From NCBI RefSeq assembly GCF_002843605.1, contig NZ_CP025263.1, positions 1 to 64,000 on the forward strand: a stretch of 64,000 nucleotides of DNA. The letters run 5' to 3'. This stretch comes from Pseudomonas sp. S09G 359. GTDB taxonomy: Bacteria > Pseudomonadota > Gammaproteobacteria > Pseudomonadales > Pseudomonadaceae. Under the pieces are notes generated by a model. It did not search any database. It saw only the letters and a program-made list of their open reading frames with translations, and was not told the DNA's origin. Every line of letters starts with the position of its first letter. Position 1 is the first letter of the stretch. Positions 12,787 to 26,076 of the stretch are shown here, one piece after another. Made by a program: the position numbers and the translations under genes.

Positions 12787-15207
12787 ATGCGCCTTCCTAC
12801 CAAGCTTCGCCAACGACTCTCTTGCCACGGCATGACTTACGGGCTCCTGCTCGCAAGCGCCAGCGGTGTATTGGTTTCGACCCCTGCTATGGCCGCGCAC
12901 TACGCCATTGGGCCGGGCCCGCTGGACCACGCGTTGAGCCAATTTGCCGCGCGGGCCAATGTGATTCTGTCCTTTTCGCCCCAACAGACCGCGCGTTTGA
13001 ACACGCCAGGGTTGGAGGGGGACTATTCGGTGGAGCAAGGCTTCGCGCTGCTGCTGCAAGACTCGGGGTTGCAGGCCGTCATCCAAGCCCCTGGCAGCTA
13101 TGTGTTACAGGCGGCTCCGGCTGGAGAACTCACGCTTGCCCCTACTACGGTGAGTACTTATCAACAGGCCGGGTTCAACCAGGAGATCGCGGGAGATGTG
13201 GGCTACAAGGCGCAAAACAGCCGCATCGGTACCAAGACCAGCACGCCGCTGTCGGAAACGCCGCGTTCGGTATCCGTGGTCACTGGCCAGCGTATCAAGG
13301 ACCAGAAGTCCCAGACCCTGACCGAAGTATTGGGTTATGTGCCGGGTATTTTCGCGCCGCCCTTCGCCGCCGGTGACAGCCTCGCCGGTGATCTGTTCTT
13401 CATCCGCGGTTTCAATGCCACCGATTACGGCTACGGCCTACTGCGTGATGGCCTACGCGTACAGGGCAACCGGTACGACACGACCAGTGAGCCTTACGGC
13501 CTGGAGCGCGTCGAGATTTTCCGTGGGCCTTCTTCCCTGCTCTACGGGGAAAACGCACCGGGCGGGCTGGTGAACCTGGTCAGCAAACATCCCACAGCCA
13601 CTCCACAAGGTGAGGTGCAGCTGGGTTACGGTTCGAACAACCGGCGCCAGCTGGGTGTGGATATCTCCGGCCCACTCAATGATAACGACAACATCCTTGG
13701 CCGCGTGGTGATGTTGGGGCGCAAGTCAGACACACAGACCGATCACGTCCCGGACGATCGCCTCTATATCGCCCCGTCCTTGACCCTGAACTTCGACGAT
13801 TACAACACCCTCACGCTGTTGGCCAATTACCAGAAAGACCACACCAACCTGGAACTCGGCCTACCTGCCGCGGGTACCTTGCTCAGCAATCCCAATGGCA
13901 AGCTGTCCAAGCACACCATGCTCGGTGACCCGGACTGGAATACCTTCGAACGCGAAGCCTGGAGCACTGGCTACGAATTCAGCCACAGCTTCAATGACGA
14001 TTGGCAGTTCCGCCAGAACTCGCGCTATATGCAGTCACGCATCAACCGCCATGAAACCTGGCCGGGGGTGCTGAATAACGGCGGCTTCGGCACGCAACTG
14101 AACATGACCGCCTACGATCGCTACAACAAGTCGATGGTGTACTCCCTGGATAACCAGCTTGAAGGAAAATTCCAGGTCGGTGGCCTGGAAAACACCGTGC
14201 TGTTGGGGGCCAGCTACGACCGTACCTCGTTCAACCAGGACTGGGACGCGGGTTTCGCCGGCACCATCAATGTGTATAACCCTGTGTACCTGCGTGACCC
14301 ACTGACCCCGGTGGCGGTGCAAAACACCTTGCTCGAACAGCAGATGAAAGGTGTTTATGCACAGCTCCAGAGCAAGTATGACCACTGGCTGTTCCTGCTT
14401 GGCGGCCGCCAGGATTGGGTCGACAGCGATTTCCGCGACAAAGTGAAACCGGCCAGCGATATCGGCTCCGAGGATCGCAAGTTCACCTACCAGGGCGGGG
14501 TGATGTATCAGTTCGACAACGGCCTCACGCCGTATGTCAGCTATTCCACCGCGTTTGTCCCGGTGCAACAGATCTCCAACGCCGGCGCGCCGCTGAAGCC
14601 GATCACCAGTAGCCAGTACGAAGTGGGCGTGAAGTACGAGCCCGTCGGCTGGGATACGGCGATGACACTCTCTGTGTATGACCTGCGCAAAGAGGACGAC
14701 ACCTACCTCGACGCCACCACCAACAGCTATCGCCAGGTCGGTGAAAGCCGCGCCAAAGGTGTTGAAGCTGAAATCAACAGCAACTTGACGCCTAACCTGA
14801 ACGTTACGGCGGCCTACACCTACACCGACGCACGGATTACCAAGGATTCCGCCACGTCGCTGGTCGAAGGGCATCAGATGACCGGCGTGCCGCGCAACCA
14901 GGCGTCGGTGTGGGGCAAATACCGCTTCCTCGATGGTCAGCTCAAGGGCTTGTCCCTGGGCGGCGGCGTACGTTATTTCGACAGTACCTTTTCCTACACA
15001 GCGCCTTCGCTGTACGGAAAGTTGGACGCCGGAAGCGTCACGTTGGTAGATGCGTCCATTGGCTACCAGCTAGACAAGCACTGGTCGCTGGATCTGAACG
15101 CCAAGAACCTGTTCGACAAGGAATACGTAGCCGGTTGCAACGATGCGGGGCGCTGCTACTGGGGCGACAGCCGTACCTTGCTCGGTACGGTGTCCTACAA
15201 CTGGTAA
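12787..15207 (+). CDS. TonB-dependent ferric-siderophore receptor with N-terminal signalling domain
   Basis: Outer-membrane receptor (806 residues) for a ferric siderophore. A signal peptide (about residues 1-37, ending ...STPAMAA) is followed by an STN signalling domain (about 40-105, GPLDHALSQFAARANVILSF). Then come the plug (PRSVSVVTGQRIKDQKSQTL; RGFNATDYGYGLLRDGLRVQ; ERVEIFRGPSSLLYGENAPG) and a 22-strand barrel ending in the aromatic-terminated GTVSYNW. The STN domain and the fecI-fecR genes directly upstream show a cell-surface signalling system. The cognate siderophore cannot be read from sequence. The barrel is closest in style to hydroxamate/ferrichrome-type receptors, a weak inference. 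Confidence 0.92.
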   Translation: MRLPTKLRQRLSCHGMTYGLLLASASGVLVSTPAMAAHYAIGPGPLDHALSQFAARANVILSFSPQQTARLNTPGLEGDYSVEQGFALLLQDSGLQAVIQAPGSYVLQAAPAGELTLAPTTVSTYQQAGFNQEIAGDVGYKAQNSRIGTKTSTPLSETPRSVSVVTGQRIKDQKSQTLTEVLGYVPGIFAPPFAAGDSLAGDLFFIRGFNATDYGYGLLRDGLRVQGNRYDTTSEPYGLERVEIFRGPSSLLYGENAPGGLVNLVSKHPTATPQGEVQLGYGSNNRRQLGVDISGPLNDNDNILGRVVMLGRKSDTQTDHVPDDRLYIAPSLTLNFDDYNTLTLLANYQKDHTNLELGLPAAGTLLSNPNGKLSKHTMLGDPDWNTFEREAWSTGYEFSHSFNDDWQFRQNSRYMQSRINRHETWPGVLNNGGFGTQLNMTAYDRYNKSMVYSLDNQLEGKFQVGGLENTVLLGASYDRTSFNQDWDAGFAGTINVYNPVYLRDPLTPVAVQNTLLEQQMKGVYAQLQSKYDHWLFLLGGRQDWVDSDFRDKVKPASDIGSEDRKFTYQGGVMYQFDNGLTPYVSYSTAFVPVQQISNAGAPLKPITSSQYEVGVKYEPVGWDTAMTLSVYDLRKEDDTYLDATTNSYRQVGESRAKGVEAEINSNLTPNLNVTAAYTYTDARITKDSATSLVEGHQMTGVPRNQASVWGKYRFLDGQLKGLSLGGGVRYFDSTFSYTAPSLYGKLDAGSVTLVDASIGYQLDKHWSLDLNAKNLFDKEYVAGCNDAGRCYWGDSRTLLGTVSYNW

Positions 15208-15212
15208 GCGGT

Positions 15213-15221
15213 TGTGGATAA
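15213..15221 (-). other. Perfect DnaA box between receptor and mnmE
   Basis: TGTGGATAA, the complement of TTATCCACA, lies in the 19-base gap between the convergent receptor and mnmE stop codons. It belongs to the extended field of boxes from about 7.6 to 21 kb. Confidence 0.6.
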
Positions 15222-15226
15222 CTCGC

Positions 15227-16597
15227 TTACTTACCGATGCAGAAGCTGGAAAAGATCCTGCCCAGCAAATCATCGGAGCTGAACGCGCCGGTGATTTCTC
15301 CCAAAAGCTGCTGTGCCTGGCGTAGATCCTCGGCCAGCAGCTCACCGGCGCCCGCCAGGGTCAGTTGCGCCCGCCCGTGCTCCAAGGCCGCGCTGGCATG
15401 GCGCAGCGCTTCCAGGTGCCTGCGGCGTGCGCTGAAGCTGCTTTCCGAGGTCTGCTCGTAGCCCATGCAGGCCTTGAGGTGCTCGCGCAGCAACTCCAGG
15501 CCCTCTCCCGCCGACTTGGCACTCAAGCTGATGGTGACATGGCCATCCTCGCTGGTTTGCATGGCAATGGCTTCACCGGTCAGGTCCGCTTTGTTGCGGA
15601 TCAAGGTGACTTTGGCCGGGTCCGGCCGTTGCTCGAGGAATTCCGGCCACAGCGCAAAAGGATCCACAGCCTCCGGCGCCGTCGCATCCACCACCAGCAG
15701 TACACGGTCGGCTTCGCCGATAGCCTTGAGCGCGCGTTCTACGCCAATCTTTTCCACTTGGTCGTCGGTGTCACGCAACCCGGCGGTGTCGACCACGTGC
15801 AACGGCATGCCGTCGATGTGGATATGTTCACGCAGGATATCCCGCGTGGTGCCGGCGATCTCGGTGACAATGGCCGCTTCACGACCCGCCAGGGCATTGA
15901 GCAAGCTGGATTTGCCCGCATTCGGCCGCCCGGCAATCACCACCGTCATGCCATCGCGCAGTAACGCGCCCTGCCCGGCTTCACGCAAGACTGTGGATAA
16001 CTCATCGCGGACTTTGTCCAGCATCGCCAGCACGTGACCATCGGCGAGGAAGTCGATTTCTTCTTCGGGGAAATCGATGGCTGCTTCCACGTAGATACGC
16101 AGGCTGATCAGCTGCTCGGTCAAGTTATGCACACGCAGGGAAAAAGCTCCCTGCAGCGAGCGCAATGCATTGCGCGCTGCCTGTGCGGAACTGGCTTCGA
16201 TTAAGTCGGCAATGGCTTCGGCCTGGGCCAGGTCGAGTTTGTCATTCAGAAATGCGCGTTCGCTGAACTCCCCCGGCCGCGCCAGGCGGCAACCCAGTTG
16301 CAGGCAACGCTGCAGCAACATATCCAGTACCACCGGGCCGCCGTGGCCCTGCAGTTCCAGCACGTCTTCACCGGTGAATGAATTCGGCCCCGGGAAATAC
16401 AGCGCCAGGCCCTCGTCCAATACGCTTTTGTCTGCATCCAGGAACGGCCCGTAATGGGCATAACGCGGCTTCAATTCACGGCCGCTGATGGCCTCGGCCG
16501 CCTTGCCGGCGAGCGGCCCGGAAATACGAACGATACCGACACCGCCGCGACCTTGAGCGGTAGCGACAGCAGCGATGGTTTCACGCGGAGCACTCAT
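15227..16597 (-). CDS. mnmE: tRNA modification GTPase MnmE
   Basis: MnmE (TrmE, 456 residues) is the GTPase partner of MnmG in wobble-uridine modification. The start [20 protein letters not shown] at 16597 is preferred over an upstream in-frame ATG. An N-terminal folate-binding domain is followed by a helical domain with an inserted G domain: P-loop [14 protein letters not shown], switch region [16 protein letters not shown] and NKADL. The C-terminal FCIGK carries the catalytic cysteine. It follows yidC on the minus strand and is separated from it by a terminator. A perfect DnaA box lies at 15992. Confidence 0.97.
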   Translation of the reverse strand: MSAPRETIAAVATAQGRGGVGIVRISGPLAGKAAEAISGRELKPRYAHYGPFLDADKSVLDEGLALYFPGPNSFTGEDVLELQGHGGPVVLDMLLQRCLQLGCRLARPGEFSERAFLNDKLDLAQAEAIADLIEASSAQAARNALRSLQGAFSLRVHNLTEQLISLRIYVEAAIDFPEEEIDFLADGHVLAMLDKVRDELSTVLREAGQGALLRDGMTVVIAGRPNAGKSSLLNALAGREAAIVTEIAGTTRDILREHIHIDGMPLHVVDTAGLRDTDDQVEKIGVERALKAIGEADRVLLVVDATAPEAVDPFALWPEFLEQRPDPAKVTLIRNKADLTGEAIAMQTSEDGHVTISLSAKSAGEGLELLREHLKACMGYEQTSESSFSARRRHLEALRHASAALEHGRAQLTLAGAGELLAEDLRQAQQLLGEITGAFSSDDLLGRIFSSFCIGK

Positions 16598-16628
16598 CAG
16601 CAGGTTCCAGAACAAAAGTGACGGAAAG

Positions 16629-16656
16629 CAAAACGCCCCACTAGGGGGCGTCTTGA
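16629..16656 (-). terminator. Intrinsic terminator after yidC
   Basis: On the minus strand the sequence reads GACGCCCCCTAGTGGGGCGTTTTGC: a GC-rich stem ACGCCCC/GGGGCGT followed by TTTT. It lies between the yidC stop and the mnmE start and should end the rpmH-rnpA-yidD-yidC transcript. Confidence 0.75.
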
Positions 16657-16676
16657 GTGGTTACCCACAGAGTAAG

Positions 16677-18380
16677 TTACGACGCAGCTTTTGCGGTAGC
16701 CGCTTCAATCTTACGCGTGATGTACCACTGTTGAGAGATCGACAACACGTTGTTGACCACCCAGTACAGAACCAGGCCAGCCGGGAACCACAGGAAGAAG
16801 AAGGTGAAGATGATTGGCATCATTTTCATTACCTTGGCCTGCATCGGGTCCGGCGGAGTCGGGTTCAGGCGCTGCTGGATAAACATGGTAGCGCCCATGA
16901 TGATCGGCAGGATAAAGAACGGGTCTTTGATCGACAGGTCAGTTATCCACAGCATGAACGGGGCCTGGCGCATTTCCACGCTTTCCAGGAGTACCCAGTA
17001 CAGCGACAGGAACACCGGCATCTGTACCAGAATCGGCAAGCAACCACCCAGCGGGTTGATCTTCTCTTTCTTGTACAGCTCCATCATGGCCTGCGACATT
17101 TTCTGCCGGTCGTCACCATGTTGCTCTTTCAGAGCAGCCAGTTTCGGTGCAACGGCGCGCATGCGGGCCATCGACTTGTAGCTGGCAGCCGACAGAGGGA
17201 AGAAGATCCCTTTGATCAGCATGGTCAGGAAGATGATCGAGAAGCCCCAGTTACCCACAATGCTGTGGATATGTTGCAGCAGCCAGAAAATCGGCTGGGC
17301 AATGAACCACAGAATGCCGTAGTCCACAGTCAGTTCCAGACCTGGGGACAACTCTTTCAGTACTGCCTGGCTTTTCGGGCCGGCGTACAGGGTAGCGCTG
17401 GTTTCAGCCTTGGCACCTGGAGCGACGGTCAACGCCGGGCCGGTGTAGCCGATGATGTAGTTGCCTTTGCTGTCCTTGCGCGCCAAAACAGCATTGTTCT
17501 GGCCAGGCTGAGGAATCCACGCGGTTACAAAGTAGTGTTGCAGCCAGGCTACCCAGCCACCGCTCACGTTGTAAGTGATCGGCGCCTTGGTTTTGTCTTC
17601 GGCTACCTTGTCCATGTCTTTCATGGACACTTTTTTGTACGGCTCCGAACTTGTCCACAGGGCAGCGCCCAGGTAAGTCGCGGTACCGGTTGCAGTGCTG
17701 GACGATGGATCGGAGCTGGCGTCACGCTTGAGCTGCGCAAACATCGCGCCGGTCCAAGGCTGAGCGCTCTGGTTGTCGATCAGATAAGTGACAACGATGT
17801 CGTACAGGCCACGCTTGAGTGTGAAGCGCTTGATGTAGTTGACGCCGTCCTTGCTGAACTTCAAGTCAACAACCAGTTGGTCCTGGCCATCGGCCAGTTG
17901 ATAGCTCTTCTTGTCAGCAGAGAAAATCGGACGGCCGGTAGCACTTGCATCGGGACCATTGGTGCCGATCAGGCCACTTTGCGCCTGGTAAACACGTTCG
18001 CCACCGTTATCGAACAACTGGAATGGAATTTCCGGGTGATCCTGACGGCGCGGGTACAGCGGAAGTGTCAGTTTGGCAACGTCACCACCTTGCGGGTCGA
18101 TAGCCAGGTCCAATACATCCGTTTTGATCTGGATGAGGTCGGTGCTTGCGGCAACTGCAACTTCGGCAGGTGCGTTTGTCTCACCCGCTGCACGTGGAAT
18201 GTCATCACTGGCGGCAGTATTGGTGCCACTCACTGTGTCGGGTAGCCCCGCAGGAACAGCATTGGCAGCAACATTCTGAGTCGGCAGGGCAGCTTGGCCG
18301 TAGTCCTGGTTCCACTTAAGAACCATGACGTAGGACACGATTGCCAGGGCGACGATCAGGATCGTGCGTTTAATATCCAT
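16677..18380 (-). CDS. yidC: Membrane protein insertase YidC
   Basis: YidC (567 residues) inserts and folds inner-membrane proteins, alone or with SecYEG; subunit c of ATP synthase is a classic client. N-terminal membrane anchor MDIKRTILIVALAIVSYVMV, a large periplasmic domain (about 60-340), then the core transmembrane helices with WGFSIIFLTMLIKGIFFPLS and QMPVFLSLYWVLLESVEMR. The conserved arginine of the hydrophilic groove lies near MARMRAVAPK. It starts 2 bases after yidD. A perfect DnaA box is at 16943 in the coding sequence. Confidence 0.97.
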   Translation of the reverse strand: MDIKRTILIVALAIVSYVMVLKWNQDYGQAALPTQNVAANAVPAGLPDTVSGTNTAASDDIPRAAGETNAPAEVAVAASTDLIQIKTDVLDLAIDPQGGDVAKLTLPLYPRRQDHPEIPFQLFDNGGERVYQAQSGLIGTNGPDASATGRPIFSADKKSYQLADGQDQLVVDLKFSKDGVNYIKRFTLKRGLYDIVVTYLIDNQSAQPWTGAMFAQLKRDASSDPSSSTATGTATYLGAALWTSSEPYKKVSMKDMDKVAEDKTKAPITYNVSGGWVAWLQHYFVTAWIPQPGQNNAVLARKDSKGNYIIGYTGPALTVAPGAKAETSATLYAGPKSQAVLKELSPGLELTVDYGILWFIAQPIFWLLQHIHSIVGNWGFSIIFLTMLIKGIFFPLSAASYKSMARMRAVAPKLAALKEQHGDDRQKMSQAMMELYKKEKINPLGGCLPILVQMPVFLSLYWVLLESVEMRQAPFMLWITDLSIKDPFFILPIIMGATMFIQQRLNPTPPDPMQAKVMKMMPIIFTFFFLWFPAGLVLYWVVNNVLSISQQWYITRKIEAATAKAAS

Positions 18381-18382
18381 GA

Positions 18383-18628
18383 TTACTCGGCCATCGAAGA
18401 AGAACGGGAGGTAGGGATAGGTGGAACCGGGTCATAACCACCGGGATTCCACGGATGACAGCGACCTAAACGACGAAAGGTCAGCCAGCCACCGCGCAGA
18501 AGACCATGATTTTCTATGGCCTCTAACGCGTAGCAGGAACAACTGGGGTAGAAACGACAGTGGCTGGCCATCAGAGGACTAATGGCATAGCGATAAAACT
18601 GGATCGGAACGAGTGCCAGTTTACGCAT
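18383..18628 (-). CDS. yidD: Membrane protein insertion efficiency factor YidD
   Basis: Small protein (81 residues) that assists YidC-dependent insertion. It carries the conserved [20 protein letters not shown] motif and [11 protein letters not shown], then GGYDPVPP. The start overlaps the rnpA end by 8 bases, and the gene is followed directly by yidC, the usual arrangement. Confidence 0.95.
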   Translation of the reverse strand: MRKLALVPIQFYRYAISPLMASHCRFYPSCSCYALEAIENHGLLRGGWLTFRRLGRCHPWNPGGYDPVPPIPTSRSSSMAE

Positions 18629-19028
18629 CGGTGCTGTCTACCCCTACAGTTTCGGTGCTGACTGCTGGTGCTGGCTTGTTGGTACGCGCCAGACGTTTCC
18701 AGAGCTTGCCGAAATGCTGAATCAATTCGGGGTTTTCTACATCCCCCAAGCCTTTGCGCGCGACGATAACAATATCCCAACCAACCAGAGTGTCCTGGTG
18801 GAGGCGAAACGATTCGCGCATCAGACGCTTGAGGCGATTGCGCTCAACGGAGAGCTTTACGCTCTTCTTGCCAATCACCAACCCGAGACGGGGGTGATCA
18901 AGATCGTTGTTACGCGCAAGGAGCAGGAGATTTTTCCCCGGAACCTTGCCGGTGGGGGAGTCAAAGACTGCCTTGAAGTGCCGGGGGGTTAGCAGACGCT
19001 TTTCCCGACTGAAGTCCTGACTCACCAC
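18621..19028 (-). CDS. rnpA: Ribonuclease P protein component
   Basis: RnpA (135 residues) is the basic protein subunit of RNase P, which trims the 5' ends of precursor tRNAs. The start is taken as the GTG at 19028 ([18 protein letters not shown]), 13 bases after rpmH, which matches the P. aeruginosa N-terminus. The longer open frame upstream overlaps rpmH and is unlikely. The RNR signature is [18 protein letters not shown]. The acidic tail after TNKPAPAV is poorly conserved. Confidence 0.93.
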   Translation of the reverse strand: MVSQDFSREKRLLTPRHFKAVFDSPTGKVPGKNLLLLARNNDLDHPRLGLVIGKKSVKLSVERNRLKRLMRESFRLHQDTLVGWDIVIVARKGLGDVENPELIQHFGKLWKRLARTNKPAPAVSTETVGVDSTDA

Positions 19029-19041
19029 CAGTACCGGATTA

Positions 19042-19176
19042 TCAAACTGCCAGACGCGCACGACCTTTGGCGCGGCGACGCGACAGGACAGCACGGCCGT
19101 TCTTGGTAGCCATGCGAGCACGGAAGCCGTGAGTACGGGCGCGTTTGATGGTGCTTGGTTGGAAAGTACGTTTCAT
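19042..19176 (-). CDS. rpmH: 50S ribosomal protein L34
   Basis: A 44-residue, extremely basic protein read directly from the sequence: it begins [18 protein letters not shown] and ends GRARLAV. This is the canonical L34. It is the first gene of the minus-strand rpmH-rnpA-yidD-yidC run and faces dnaA across the origin. Confidence 0.97.
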   Translation of the reverse strand: MKRTFQPSTIKRARTHGFRARMATKNGRAVLSRRRAKGRARLAV

Positions 19177-19762
19177 GGCGTTGTTACCTGGTTCGTCCAC
19201 AACGGGCCGGAATGGCCCCCGTTTTAAGAGACCGGCGATTCTAGAGAAAGCAAGCCTCTAGGTCAATTTCCAACCAGCTTTTCCTTTAATTAGATGTTTA
19301 CAGGGCATCACGACCTTTTCTATCCGCTCGGCTTTCATGTGCAGTGCCATAGATATAAAAATAAAGAAGGAAGTTATTTAAAGCTTTTCTGTAAAGCTTA
19401 TAAAAGCTAGGCAGGCCTTCCTCTGTGGATAAGTGCCTTGAGGCCATATTCCACCTGATGTACAGAGAATGACAACTACGGGGGAAAGCGGTGCCATCCC
19501 TGTGCTGCGCTGTCGGATAAGCTGTGGGTGGAATGGGTTGTTATCCACAGGCCAGTTACCCACAGACTTTCGACCCCACTTGTACAACGAGCTTAGGCAG
19601 GCTTATCCACAGAGCTTATGCACAGACCGCTGGTCGCATTTTTTGTGGTTAACACATTGATTTTGGGTGCCCTGTGCGCAACCTACATGTGGATAAGTGG
19701 GCGGCTGGCCGCTACAATGGCGGCTGTTTTTGCCTCACCGGCTTTCAACTTAGGGGATATCC
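19177..19762. other. oriC: Chromosomal replication origin oriC
   Basis: The rpmH-dnaA intergenic region (586 bases), the known place of the Pseudomonas origin. DnaA boxes: perfect TTATCCACA at 19541 and 19603 on the plus strand, and at 19424 and 19688 on the minus strand; variants TTACCCACA at 19556 and TTATGCACA at 19616. An AT-rich stretch at about 19345-19410 (ATAGATATAAAAATAAAGAA) is the likely unwinding element, to the rpmH side of the boxes. The promoters of rpmH (leftward) and dnaA (rightward) must also lie here; boxes close to dnaA suggest autoregulation. No gene is evident inside it. Confidence 0.92.
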
Positions 19763-21283
19763 GTGTCAGTGGAACTTTGGCAGCAGTGCGTGGAGCTTTT
19801 GCGCGATGAGCTGCCTGCCCAGCAATTCAACACCTGGATCCGTCCGCTACAGGTCGAAGCCGAAGGCGACGAGTTGCGTGTGTATGCACCTAACCGTTTC
19901 GTTCTCGACTGGGTCAACGAGAAGTACCTGAGCCGCGTTCTCGAATTGCTCGATGAACACGGCAATGGCATCGCGCCCGTGCTTTCCTTATTAATAGGCA
20001 GCAAACGCAGCTCGGCACCTCGTGCTGCGCCGAATGCGCCATTGGCGGCAAGTGCCTCGCAGGCTCAGGCTGCGGCGGCATCGGTTAATAATTCGCCAGC
20101 CCCGGTAGCCCAGGCGCCTTCGAAATCCGCGTCGCAGAAAAACGCGCCTATTAATGAAGAGCCGTCGCGCGACAGCTTCGACCCGATGGCCGGTGCCAGC
20201 TCGCAACAGGCTCCGGTACGCGCCGAACAGCGCACCGTGCAGGTTGAAGGTGCGCTCAAGCACACCAGCTACCTGAACCGCACGTTCACCTTCGAGAACT
20301 TCGTCGAAGGTAAGTCCAACCAGTTGGCCCGCGCGGCCGCCTGGCAAGTGGCCGATAACCCCAAGCATGGCTACAACCCGCTGTTCCTTTATGGTGGCGT
20401 GGGTTTGGGTAAGACTCACTTGATGCACGCGGTGGGTAACCACCTATTAAAGAAGAACCCGAATGCCAAGGTCGTGTACCTGCACTCGGAGCGCTTCGTG
20501 GCTGACATGGTCAAGGCCTTGCAGCTCAACGCCATCAACGAGTTCAAGCGGTTTTACCGCTCGGTTGATGCCTTGCTGATCGATGACATTCAATTCTTCG
20601 CGCGCAAGGAACGTTCCCAGGAAGAGTTCTTCCACACCTTCAACGCCCTGCTCGAAGGTGGCCAACAGGTCATCTTGACCAGTGACCGTTACCCGAAGGA
20701 AATCGAAGGCCTGGAAGAGCGCCTCAAATCCCGCTTCGGCTGGGGCCTGACCGTTGCGGTAGAGCCTCCGGAGCTGGAAACCCGCGTGGCGATCCTGATG
20801 AAGAAGGCCGACCAGGCGAAAGTCGACCTGCCACACGACGCTGCATTCTTCATCGCCCAACGCATTCGTTCCAACGTGCGTGAGCTGGAAGGCGCGCTCA
20901 AGCGGGTCATCGCGCATTCGCACTTCATGGGTCGCGACATCACCATCGAGTTGATTCGCGAATCGCTGAAAGACCTGCTGGCCCTGCAAGACAAACTGGT
21001 GAGTGTGGATAACATCCAACGCACCGTGGCCGAGTACTACAAGATCAAGATTTCCGACCTGCTGTCCAAGCGCCGTTCGCGCTCGGTGGCACGTCCCCGT
21101 CAGGTGGCCATGGCCCTCTCCAAGGAGTTGACCAACCACAGCCTGCCGGAAATCGGTGATGTGTTTGGCGGTCGCGACCACACCACGGTGTTGCACGCCT
21201 GCCGCAAGATCAACGAACTTAAGGAATCCGACGCGGATATTCGCGAGGACTACAAGAACCTGCTGCGTACACTGACTACTTGA
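19763..21283 (+). CDS. dnaA: Chromosomal replication initiator DnaA
   Basis: DnaA (506 residues) binds the boxes in oriC and melts the origin in its ATP form. The start is GTG at 19763 ([18 protein letters not shown]). Domain I (1-85) is followed by a long Ala/Ser/Pro-rich linker (about 85-170), then the AAA+ domain with [16 protein letters not shown] and [20 protein letters not shown]. Domain IV carries the DNA-binding signature [17 protein letters not shown] perfect DnaA box also lies inside the gene at 21004. It is followed by dnaN after 38 bases. Confidence 0.98.
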   Translation: MSVELWQQCVELLRDELPAQQFNTWIRPLQVEAEGDELRVYAPNRFVLDWVNEKYLSRVLELLDEHGNGIAPVLSLLIGSKRSSAPRAAPNAPLAASASQAQAAAASVNNSPAPVAQAPSKSASQKNAPINEEPSRDSFDPMAGASSQQAPVRAEQRTVQVEGALKHTSYLNRTFTFENFVEGKSNQLARAAAWQVADNPKHGYNPLFLYGGVGLGKTHLMHAVGNHLLKKNPNAKVVYLHSERFVADMVKALQLNAINEFKRFYRSVDALLIDDIQFFARKERSQEEFFHTFNALLEGGQQVILTSDRYPKEIEGLEERLKSRFGWGLTVAVEPPELETRVAILMKKADQAKVDLPHDAAFFIAQRIRSNVRELEGALKRVIAHSHFMGRDITIELIRESLKDLLALQDKLVSVDNIQRTVAEYYKIKISDLLSKRRSRSVARPRQVAMALSKELTNHSLPEIGDVFGGRDHTTVLHACRKINELKESDADIREDYKNLLRTLTT

Positions 21284-21321
21284 TGACACCAGCGCAGCTT
21301 ATTAAGGCAAGGGACTAGACC

Positions 21322-22425
21322 ATGCATTTCACCATTCAACGCGAAGCCCTGTTGAAACCCCTGCAACTGGTCGCAGGCGTCGTCGAGCGCCGACAGACCT
21401 TGCCGGTGCTCTCCAACGTATTGCTGGTGGTCGAAGGCCAGCAATTGTCTTTGACCGGTACCGACCTGGAAGTCGAGCTGGTTGGTCGTGTGCAGCTGGA
21501 GGAGCCTGCGGAACCGGGCGAGATCACTGTGCCGGCGCGCAAGCTGATGGATATCTGCAAGAGCCTGCCCAACGACGCGCTGATCGACATCAAGGTTGAT
21601 GAGCAGAAGCTGGTGGTCAAGGCCGGTCGCAGCCGTTTCACCCTGTCGACCTTGCCGGCCAACGATTTCCCAACGGTTGAAGAAGGCCCGGGTTCGCTGA
21701 CCTGCAGCCTGGAGCAAAGCAAGCTGCGTCGTTTGATCGAGCGCACCAGCTTCGCCATGGCCCAGCAAGACGTGCGTTACTACCTCAACGGTATGTTGCT
21801 CGAAGTCTCGGAAGGCATCATCCGCGCCGTGGCCACCGACGGTCACCGTCTGGCCATGTGCTCGATGCGTGCCGATATCGGCCAGCCGGATCGCCACCAG
21901 GTGATCGTGCCGCGCAAAGGTATCCTTGAATTGGCGCGCCTGCTCACCGAGCCGGATGGCAACGTCAGTATCGTGCTGGGCCAGCACCACATCCGCGCGA
22001 CCACCGGCGAATTCACCTTCACCTCCAAGCTGGTCGACGGCAAGTTCCCGGACTACGAGCGCGTACTGCCTAAAGGCGGCGACAAGCTGGTGCTCGGTGA
22101 TCGCCAGGCCCTGCGTGAAGCGTTCAGCCGTACCGCGATTCTGTCCAACGAAAAGTATCGCGGTATTCGCCTGCAACTGGCCAACGGTCAGCTGAAAATC
22201 CAGGCCAACAACCCGGAACAGGAAGAAGCGGAAGAAGAAGTGGGCGTTGACTACAACGGCGGCTCGCTGGAAATCGGCTTCAACGTGAGCTATTTGCTGG
22301 ACGTGCTGGGTGTGATGACCACCGAACAGGTTCGCCTGATTCTGTCGGACTCCAATAGCAGCGCCCTGGTGCAAGAATCCGATAACGACGACTCGGCTTA
22401 CGTTGTTATGCCGATGCGCCTGTAA
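21322..22425 (+). CDS. dnaN: DNA polymerase III beta sliding clamp
   Basis: Beta clamp (367 residues), a ring-shaped dimer that tethers polymerase III to DNA. The N-terminus MHFTIQREALLKPLQLVAGV, the central TLPANDFP motif and the C-terminus YVVMPMRL are characteristic. It is the second gene of the dnaA-dnaN-recF-gyrB cluster, 20 bases before recF. Confidence 0.98.
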   Translation: MHFTIQREALLKPLQLVAGVVERRQTLPVLSNVLLVVEGQQLSLTGTDLEVELVGRVQLEEPAEPGEITVPARKLMDICKSLPNDALIDIKVDEQKLVVKAGRSRFTLSTLPANDFPTVEEGPGSLTCSLEQSKLRRLIERTSFAMAQQDVRYYLNGMLLEVSEGIIRAVATDGHRLAMCSMRADIGQPDRHQVIVPRKGILELARLLTEPDGNVSIVLGQHHIRATTGEFTFTSKLVDGKFPDYERVLPKGGDKLVLGDRQALREAFSRTAILSNEKYRGIRLQLANGQLKIQANNPEQEEAEEEVGVDYNGGSLEIGFNVSYLLDVLGVMTTEQVRLILSDSNSSALVQESDNDDSAYVVMPMRL

Positions 22426-22445
22426 TCATGCTCAGCAGAAGCTAG

Positions 22446-25971
<3,526 letters not shown>

Positions 25972-25991
25972 TCAGGCAAACCGGCTAAACC

Positions 25992-26024
25992 AAAAAGGCC
26001 AACGCTTAGCGTTGGCCTTTTTTA
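25992..26024 (+). terminator. Intrinsic terminator after gyrB
   Basis: AAAAAGGCCAACGC / GCGTTGGCCTTTTTT hairpin with a TTAGC-type loop and a T-run, 20 bases after the gyrB stop. It may work in both directions for the convergent response-regulator gene. Confidence 0.88.
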
Positions 26025-26051
26025 TTGGGTGTTTGTTAAGTGTTTTGCAAA

Positions 26052-26067
26052 TGCTCCACGTGGAACA
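26052..26067. other. parS site, 15 of 16 bases
   Basis: TGCTCCACGTGGAACA, one mismatch from parS, in the gap between the gyrB terminator and the convergent response regulator, about 6.3 kb from oriC. Confidence 0.8.
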
Positions 26068-26076
26068 TCGTGGTTT

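Noticed and set aside
19469..19809. Short open frames within oriC and running into dnaA
   Set aside because: They overlap DnaA boxes and the dnaA start, lack family features and are explained by chance.
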